In this document: piece after piece, positions 63,708-64,000 of the stretch
How positions within the stretch are numbered: position 1 is the stretch's first letter
How the letters are laid out: each line of letters opens with the position of its first letter
From: JAPPLB01 sp965218555
Lineage (GTDB): Bacteria; Acidobacteriota; Terriglobia; Bryobacterales; UBA6623
Length of the DNA stretch: 64,000 nt
Assembly (NCBI GenBank): GCA_965218555.1
Contig: OZ244625.1
Location: forward strand, 4,836,001 to 4,900,000
Direction: 5' to 3'
Made by a program: the position numbers and the translations under genes
Notes under the pieces: generated by a model
Databases searched by the model: none
The model's input: only the letters and a program-made list of their open reading frames with translations
Told to the model about the DNA's origin: nothing

Positions 63708-64000
63708 ATGGAGAATGCACTTCTGCCGAACCCACCGCAAGATTTCCTAGTTCCGGGGTACTCATACCCGGCGGGAAAGGTCGTCAACTTCGCCGCAAGC
63801 TATCTTTACGCGGTCGGCAGTCGCGTTAACTGGCGCGAAGTGCTCATCTGCCCCGTAACGGGCCTGAACAACCGGATGAGGGCCACCGCTCACATTCTAG
63901 ACATGGAATTGGGGATCCATCCCGATGACGCGATCTATATTTCCGAGCAGGTAACGCCCTTCTACACGTTTCTTACTTCGAAGTTCCCGAACGTAACCGG
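63708..64000 (+). CDS. SAM-dependent methyltransferase, 3' partial
   Basis: The frame begins ATG at 63708 and is open to the window end, giving 97 residues: MENALLPNPPQDFLVPGYSY, then VNWREVLICPVTGLNNRMRA, HILDMELGIHPDD and ISEQVTPFYTFL. CPVTG-x-NNRMRA and the EQVTPxY stretch are typical of a methyltransferase family seen in polysaccharide clusters; the SAM-binding part lies beyond the window. The gene starts 10 bp past the IS end, so its native promoter was probably displaced. Confidence 0.65.
   Translation, partial: MENALLPNPPQDFLVPGYSYPAGKVVNFAASYLYAVGSRVNWREVLICPVTGLNNRMRATAHILDMELGIHPDDAIYISEQVTPFYTFLTSKFPNVT

Noticed and set aside
1..64000. tRNA, rRNA or CRISPR features
   Set aside because: I found no cloverleaf arms with CCA-proximal T-loops, no conserved rRNA blocks and no regularly spaced direct repeats.

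Overview
The window is GC-rich, densely coded bacterial chromosome and reads like an Acidobacteriota genome (Solibacter/Bryobacter-like is a guess). The reasons are two very large Oar-type TonB-dependent receptors, a TPR-secretin-cohesin protein with pseudopilins, a WaaA-LpxK fusion for lipid A/Kdo synthesis, Tat-exported sulfatase- and PhoD-like enzymes, and many secreted TPR proteins. The organism is a diderm with LPS (waaA-lpxK, waaF, TonB receptors). No rRNA, tRNA, CRISPR array, phage or plasmid origin was recognised.

Layout. 1-10.4 kb: 3' part of an Oar-like receptor, a MaoC hydratase, a MITE-like element, a CoA-transferase, a secreted triple-RidA protein, grpE-dnaJ and a Tat sulfatase. 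10.6-14.7 kb: pseudopilin, pseudopilin and secretin-cohesin genes on the minus strand, divergent from smpB. 15-28.2 kb: a DUF4870 membrane protein, a large secreted protein of unknown function, an addB-addA pair, an NHL-repeat protein, an FAD amine oxidase, and two secreted small proteins separated by gene-poor stretches. 28.2-32.5 kb: the waaA-lpxK fusion, waaF and an exported metallo-hydrolase. 32.6-45.2 kb: a surface/respiration-like block with a second Oar-like receptor ending in a strong terminator, a LamG-Ig-LamG protein, a seven-CxxCH cytochrome with C-terminal TPRs, three more secreted TPR proteins and a small membrane protein. 45.2-56.7 kb: yggX, a frameshifted PhoD-like gene, a SnoaL-like lipoprotein, hemQ, a membrane coiled-coil protein, meaB, a Gfo/Idh/MocA oxidoreductase, purM-purN, tyrS and a TauE/SafE permease. 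56.8-63.7 kb: a decayed mobile island. 63.7 kb to the end: the start of a methyltransferase gene.

The island is the most unusual part. Two inverted copies (57001-57166 and 63279-63698) of the 5' end of one insertion sequence flank about 6 kb. Inside lie an IS3 orfA fossil at the left border, a dead IS256-like transposase start, a type I restriction specificity (hsdS) fossil with two frameshifts, N- and C-terminal scraps of Tn3-family transposase in opposite orientations, and three intact genes: a membrane-anchored sulfatase-superfamily enzyme, a small YLDPGSG-motif protein and a NoeA-like methyltransferase. A second methyltransferase starts 10 bp beyond the right copy, which suggests the edge of a surface-polysaccharide locus assembled by transposition.

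I found no clear new defence or RNA-guided system. The best leads are the inverted-IS island with its cargo, the AddAB pair with Fe-S-type cysteines in both nuclease domains, the cytochrome/TPR/LamG block beside an Oar receptor, and the 8-bp tandem repeat at the PhoD frameshift. All calls come from reading the sequence; no database search was run.
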